A DNA stretch of 64,000 bases from Curtobacterium sp. MCSS17_015 (GTDB taxonomy: Bacteria; Actinomycetota; Actinomycetes; Actinomycetales; Microbacteriaceae). Shown one piece after another: positions 60,476-64,000 of this stretch. The notes below the pieces were generated by a model. That model made no database searches. It had not been told where the DNA came from and saw only the letters and a list, made by a program, of their open reading frames with translations. Both the position numbers and the translations under genes were made by a program. Positions within the stretch are counted from its first letter, which is position 1; every line of letters begins with the position of its first letter. The DNA is taken from NCBI RefSeq assembly GCF_003234265.2, contig NZ_CP126256.1, positions 3,254,983 to 3,318,982 of the forward strand. The letters are read 5' to 3'.

Positions 60476-61138
60476 TCACTCAACTGTAGCCCGGAAGACG
60501 CGCGTGGTCTCGTCGACCACACCCACTCCGAGCTCGAGGACCTCGACGTCCTCCAGGCGCTTCCGCAGGATCACCTTGCGAGCGGCTGCGACCTCGTCAT
60601 CGACCCGCGCACCCTTCATGAGGATGAGTTGCCCGCCGGAGCGGACGAGCGGGACAGTCAGCGGGATGAGCTTCGAGAGGGCGCTCACGGCACGCGCCGT
60701 CACCTGATCGAGCACGAGCTCATCGGCGACGTCCTCAGCGCGCGCGCGGACGACCGTGACGTTGGTCAGGCCGAGACGGTCGGCTTCACCGCGGAGCCAC
60801 TCGGTCCGACGCTCCATCGGCTCGATGAGCGTCATGGACACGTCCGGCCGGGCGATGGCCAGCACGAGACCGGGAAGGCCAGCCCCTGATCCGACGTCAC
60901 CCACCGATGCGCCTTCCCGGAGCAGCGGTGCGAGCAGGACAGAGTTGAGGATGTGTCGAGTCCACAGCCGGGGCAGCTCGAGCGGCCCGATGAGACCCAG
61001 CTCCTCGCCACGGCGCGCGAGTTCGCTGGTGAAGGACCGTGCGCCCTCGATCTGCGCCCCGAAGAGGGATGCGGCAACGGCCGGCTCCGTCTCCAGGACA
61101 GGAGGCTCGGAACCGGCCGTGGTGTCGGCGTCGGTCAT
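60476..61138 (-). CDS. rsmG: 16S rRNA (guanine527-N7)-methyltransferase RsmG
   Basis: A 220-residue SAM methyltransferase (GidB). Seen: SLFGAQIEGARSFTSELARRGEELGLIGPLELPRLWTRHILNS, SAM loop VGDVGSGAGLPGLVLAIARPD, LIEPMERRTEWLRG, VVRARAEDV, TARAVSALSKLIPLTVPLVRSGGQLILMKG. Methylates G527 near the streptomycin site. Its ATG overlaps the jag stop (ATGA). Confidence 0.96.
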   Translation of the reverse strand: MTDADTTAGSEPPVLETEPAVAASLFGAQIEGARSFTSELARRGEELGLIGPLELPRLWTRHILNSVLLAPLLREGASVGDVGSGAGLPGLVLAIARPDVSMTLIEPMERRTEWLRGEADRLGLTNVTVVRARAEDVADELVLDQVTARAVSALSKLIPLTVPLVRSGGQLILMKGARVDDEVAAARKVILRKRLEDVEVLELGVGVVDETTRVFRATVE

Positions 61139-61668
61139 CGGGTGACGACGGTGTGACGGTCGCGACCCTCACCCTCGGACTCCGAGTGGAAGCCCTTCTC
61201 GGCGACCAGGTCGTGCACGAGCTTCCGCTCGTAGGACGACATCGGCGGCAGGGCAGCAGTGGTCGAACCGGCTTCGATGCGCTCGACTGCGGTGTCGACG
61301 AGACGCTGCAGCTCCGTGGCCCGGGCATCACGGGATCCACCGATGTCGAGGATCAGCCGGCTGAACTCCCCGGTCTCGGCCTGCACGGCGATGCGGGTGA
61401 GCTCCTGCAGCGCGGACACGGTGTCCGGCTTCGCGAGCACCCGGAGCGCCTCACCGTCGTCCGTCACGGTCAGGTACACCCGACCGGCGCGCTCCTCGAT
61501 CTCGATGTCACCATCGAGGTCGCAGATGTCGAGCAGCTCTTCGATGTAGTCGGCCGCGATGTCCGCTTCGTCGCGGGTCTCGTCCTCGCCGTCCTCCCCG
61601 GGCGCCTGGCCCAGGACCTGCTCGTCCTCGGTGGTGTCGACGACAGCTGCGGTGTCCTGCTCGGTCAC
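61135..61668 (-). CDS. jag: KH/R3H RNA-binding protein Jag (KhpB)
   Basis: A 177-residue protein. An acidic N-terminal tail replaces the Jag-N domain of Firmicutes; KH domain ~35-100 (ADYIEELLDICDLDGDIEIEE; RVLAKPDTVSALQELTRIAVQAETG), R3H ~105-170 (ILDIGGSRDARATELQRLVDTAVERIEAG, PPMSSYERKLVHDLVAEKGFHSESEGEGRDRHTVV). GTG 61668 overlaps the yidC stop. Post-transcriptional regulator linked to cell envelope growth. Confidence 0.95.
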   Translation of the reverse strand: MTEQDTAAVVDTTEDEQVLGQAPGEDGEDETRDEADIAADYIEELLDICDLDGDIEIEERAGRVYLTVTDDGEALRVLAKPDTVSALQELTRIAVQAETGEFSRLILDIGGSRDARATELQRLVDTAVERIEAGSTTAALPPMSSYERKLVHDLVAEKGFHSESEGEGRDRHTVVTR

Positions 61669-62639
61669 TTGCTCTTCCCGTTCTTCTTGGCGCGCGACTT
61701 GCCGACCGGCTGCTGCCGCTGAGTGGTGACACGTGCCTCGACCTCGGCCACCGAGGCGCCGGTGCCGGCCTCTGTCAGGACACCGGCGGTCGCCGGGGTG
61801 CCGCGCCGCTGGGCCTTCTTGGCCAGACGTGCCTCGCGGGCGAGGGCAGCCTCGGAACCCGGGGTCGGCATGCTACGGATGACGAAGTACTGCTGCGCCA
61901 TCGTCCAGATGTTCGAGGCGAGCCAGTAGAACATGACGCCGAGCGGGAACGAGAGACCCGAGATCACGAACACCAGCGGGAGGATGTACAGCATCATCTT
62001 CTGCTGGCGGTACATCGGAGACTCCTTGGTCTCCGGCGACATGTTCTTGGCCACGAGCTGCAGCTGCGTGATGAACTGCGAGGCGGTCATCACGACGATC
62101 ATGAAGCCGGCGATGACCCGGACTTCCCAGCCGGACGCGTTCGTGAACGTCTCGTGCAGTGGGGCGCCGAACAGGGCCGCGTTGCCGAAGTCGGCGGCGA
62201 GCTCGTTCGTGAGCAGACCGATGCCGGCCTTGTTGATCTGCGCCTCGTGCAGCACGGAGTACAGCGAGAAGAAGATCGGCATCTGGATCAGCAGCGGCAG
62301 GCAGGAGCTCAGCGGGTTCGTCCCGGTCTCCTTGTACAGCGCCATCGTCTCGCGGGACATGGCCTCGCGCGAGAACTGGTCCTTCTTGCCCTTGTACTTG
62401 TCCTGGATCTTCTTCAGCTGCGGCGCGACCTCGAGCATGCGACGCTGCGACTTGATCTGGCGCACGAAGATCGGGATCAGCGCGGCGCGCACCACGAACG
62501 TCAGGAAGATGATCGACAGGACCCACGTGATGCCCGCTGACGGGTCCATCCCGATGGTCTCGAAGAGCCAGTGGAACCCGACGAGGATCGCGGACACCAC
62601 CCACTTGAGCGGCCAGAGGAGAGTGTTCAGGATCTCCAT
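61665..62639 (-). CDS. yidC: Membrane protein insertase YidC
   Basis: A 324-residue Oxa1-type insertase with five membrane segments: LWPLKWVVSAILVGFHWLFE, GITWVLSIIFLTFVVRAALIPIFVRQIKSQRRM (conserved Arg in the groove), LSSCLPLLIQMPIFFSLYSVLHE, and FPLGVMFYWLASNIWTMAQQYFVIRSM. The Lys/Arg-rich C-tail can contact the ribosome. ATG 62639 behind GGAG. Works with SecYEG or alone to insert small membrane proteins. Confidence 0.96.
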   Translation of the reverse strand: MEILNTLLWPLKWVVSAILVGFHWLFETIGMDPSAGITWVLSIIFLTFVVRAALIPIFVRQIKSQRRMLEVAPQLKKIQDKYKGKKDQFSREAMSRETMALYKETGTNPLSSCLPLLIQMPIFFSLYSVLHEAQINKAGIGLLTNELAADFGNAALFGAPLHETFTNASGWEVRVIAGFMIVVMTASQFITQLQLVAKNMSPETKESPMYRQQKMMLYILPLVFVISGLSFPLGVMFYWLASNIWTMAQQYFVIRSMPTPGSEAALAREARLAKKAQRRGTPATAGVLTEAGTGASVAEVEARVTTQRQQPVGKSRAKKNGKSK

Positions 62640-62646
62640 GAGGAGG

Positions 62647-63012
62647 TCACGCCTTTCGAGTGCGCTGGGGGAGCAGCACCGGTCGGACCGTGCCGGCCGA
62701 GTTCTGCTGTTGCTGCGGGCTCGGTGCGAGCACGAACCCGAACCGACTGACGTTGAAGGGGCGGCGACGTTCCCTGACGTCGTCGATCCCACCGGCGGCC
62801 CAGGGGTTGCACCGTGCGATCCGCCACGCTCCCATGGCCGATCCGCGGATGACGCCGTGCTGCTGGATCGCCTCGAGCGCGTACCGGGAACACGACGGGT
62901 GGTACCGGCACACGTTGCCGTAGAGCGGTGAGATCACCGCACGGTAGGCCCGGAGCACGACGACGCAAGCGTTGCGCGGGAGCAACGCGACGACCCAGAG
63001 GAACCGGTTCAT
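62647..63012 (-). CDS. yidD: Membrane protein insertion efficiency factor YidD
   Basis: A 121-residue protein: amphipathic start FLWVVALLPRNACVVVLRAYR, AVISPLYGNVCRYHPSCSRYALEAIQQHGVIRGSAMGAWRIARCNPWAAGG with three conserved Cys. A longer tail than the ~85-residue E. coli form. The ATG overlaps the rnpA stop (ATGA); yidC follows after 7 nt. Confidence 0.95.
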   Translation of the reverse strand: MNRFLWVVALLPRNACVVVLRAYRAVISPLYGNVCRYHPSCSRYALEAIQQHGVIRGSAMGAWRIARCNPWAAGGIDDVRERRRPFNVSRFGFVLAPSPQQQQNSAGTVRPVLLPQRTRKA

Positions 63013-63359
63013 GCTGCCTTCTCCACACCGCGCGCGAAGGAGCGCGTGATGTCTTCGAGCAGGGTAGGCCATCCGGCCTGCGCAGCGGCTGGCAGTGCAC
63101 GAACGACGACGTCGTACCCGAGCGGGGCGCTCGGGAGGAGTCCGTGTGCGATGGCCTTCAGTCGGCGGCGCACCAGGTTGCGCGTCACCGCGTTCCCGAC
63201 GGTCTTCGCCACGATGAACCCGAACCTCGTGGGACCACGATCGTCGTCGAGGCGACGGACCACCGACACGACGGCGTGCGCCGTGGCGCTCTTGCGGCCA
63301 CGGCGCACGACCGTTCGGTAGTCGTCGCCTCGGACGATGCGGTTGGCTCGGGCCAACAC
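63009..63359 (-). CDS. rnpA: Ribonuclease P protein component
   Basis: A 116-residue RnpA: LARANRIVRGDDYRTVVRRGRKSATAHAVVSVV, GFIVAKTVGNAVTRNLVRRRLKAIAHGLL (RNR signature), YDVVVRALPAAAQAGWPTLLEDI. GTG 63359 fits the usual N-terminus L(P/A)RANR. Assists the catalytic RNA in tRNA 5' maturation. 17 bp after rpmH. Confidence 0.95.
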   Translation of the reverse strand: MLARANRIVRGDDYRTVVRRGRKSATAHAVVSVVRRLDDDRGPTRFGFIVAKTVGNAVTRNLVRRRLKAIAHGLLPSAPLGYDVVVRALPAAAQAGWPTLLEDITRSFARGVEKAA

Positions 63360-63376
63360 GGCGAGGACCCCGCGGA

Positions 63377-63514
63377 TCAGGCGGAGAGCTCGGTGCGCCC
63401 CTTGCCGCGGCGTGCGGCGAGGATGGCGCGGCCGGCGCGGGTGCGCATGCGGGCCCGGAAGCCGTGCTTCTTGGCGCGGCGGCGGTTGTTCGGCTGGAAG
63501 GTGCGCTTGCTCAT
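63377..63514 (-). CDS. rpmH: 50S ribosomal protein L34
   Basis: A 45-residue L34: [20 protein letters not shown], then [20 protein letters not shown] and TELSA. Standard length. ATG 63514 with a weak GGAGAT upstream. First gene of the rpmH-rnpA-yidD-yidC-jag-rsmG-parA-parB cluster and divergent from dnaA, which lies outside the window. Confidence 0.96.
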   Translation of the reverse strand: MSKRTFQPNNRRRAKKHGFRARMRTRAGRAILAARRGKGRTELSA

Positions 63515-63605
63515 GATGATCTCCACACGGCTGCTCGCGGCGAGCCGTCACGTATGCGTTGGTTGACGCGGAAGGCGCGACCGAACGGCCGCAGTCAACT
63601 GGACA

Positions 63606-63634
63606 ACGGTACGTGACGACGGCTGACAGGTCAA
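63606..63634 (-). promoter_or_regulatory. rpmH promoter
   Basis: On the minus strand TTGACC (63634-63629), a 17-bp spacer, then TACCGT (63611-63606). About 90 nt upstream of rpmH. Good sigma-70-like match. Confidence 0.6.
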
Positions 63635-63676
63635 ACGCCGCTACCCCGCCGGGCCGACCGCCCGCGCCACGACCGA

Positions 63677-63820
63677 TTCTCCACACTGGGGACAACTTCC
63701 GTTCGGTGCGACGCGGTCTGGTCCTTTACAGTTGTGTCACTGCACGGCCGGATGCCCGGTACTGCGGGGGAGCACCCCGTCGGTCGCCGTCCACCAGGCC
63801 GCGGAACACTCTGTGGACAA
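63677..63820. promoter_or_regulatory. DnaA boxes in the rpmH-dnaA intergenic region
   Basis: TTCTCCACA (63677-63685), TGGGGACAA (63687-63695) and TGTGGACAA (63812-63820, exact inverse of TTGTCCACA), followed by a weaker CTGTGGGAA. The stretch 63515-64000 has no gene; it should carry the dnaA promoter and DnaA autoregulation sites, and possibly an edge of oriC. Confidence 0.65.
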
Positions 63821-64000
63821 CCCTGTGGGAAGCTCGACGGTGGACCGGCGCCCAGAACACCGCGCTGACCGTCCACGAAGCGCGGGGTGCTGTCGGTACG
63901 GCCCGCGTGTCGCCGGTCGTCCACCACGAGACGCCGCCCCCGCGGACACAGCACCACCCCGAAGCCGCAACCGAGCAACGAGACCAGGAGACGAGCGGAC

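Overview
The window is a GC-rich actinobacterial chromosome segment. It includes one side of the replication-origin neighbourhood. The order rpmH-rnpA-yidD-yidC-jag-rsmG-parA-parB with several parS sites, followed by ddl, trxA, trxB, murJ, cca, rpsF-ssb-rpsR-rplI and dnaB, is the classical dnaA-proximal arrangement; dnaA itself should start just past base 64000. High GC, GTG/TTG starts, LAXTG-type (sortase E) anchors and the gene content suggest Microbacteriaceae, perhaps Curtobacterium; the genus is an inference.

Region 1 (1-34.5 kb) is a mosaic of small accessory operons. It opens with a partial BLUF photoreceptor, then a DUF1023 alpha/beta hydrolase translationally coupled to three tandem paralogous lipoproteins, which resembles an effector with multiplied immunity genes. 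A 1173-aa LAWTG-anchored secreted hydrolase follows. Next is a GntR / ADP-ribosylglycohydrolase / NCS1 permease / PfkB kinase operon that matches the logic of E. coli yegTUVW. Several regulator-target pairs have visible operators (HxlR-SnoaL, TetR-dehydrogenases, TetR-PRC/DUF2382). There is an IPT/TIG surface protein with an LAFTG anchor, a divergent SAH-hydrolase-like enzyme, and an operon of LacI, an ABC sugar transporter, a GH172 (DUF2961) glycosidase and a fructokinase-like PfkB, pointing to use of alpha-D-fructofuranosides or arabinofuranosides. An aldo/keto reductase, a TetR, an MFS remnant, a WYL regulator and a VOC protein complete the region.

Region 2 (34.6-42 kb) is an island. It holds a frameshifted IS3-type transposase cut by a second, apparently intact IS3 element with matching inverted repeats, a truncated antitoxin-like gene, three unrecognised genes, and an overlapping pair made of a DUF6414 protein and a ClpB-like AAA+ ATPase. 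The pair is the best candidate here for an undescribed two-gene system.

Region 3 (42-64 kb) is the core replication, segregation and cell-envelope block. Notable features are a DnaA-box-like cluster upstream of dnaB; a threefold 65-67 bp repeat at the rplI terminator; a single reading frame joining a DUF6049-type membrane protein to MurJ; a 2.3-kb largely gene-free segment between ddl and parB with four parS sites and a 15-bp-periodic repeat; and a fifth parS that forms the start of parA. Short GGCCTGGAGGC-type dyad elements are scattered through intergenic DNA and one coding linker.
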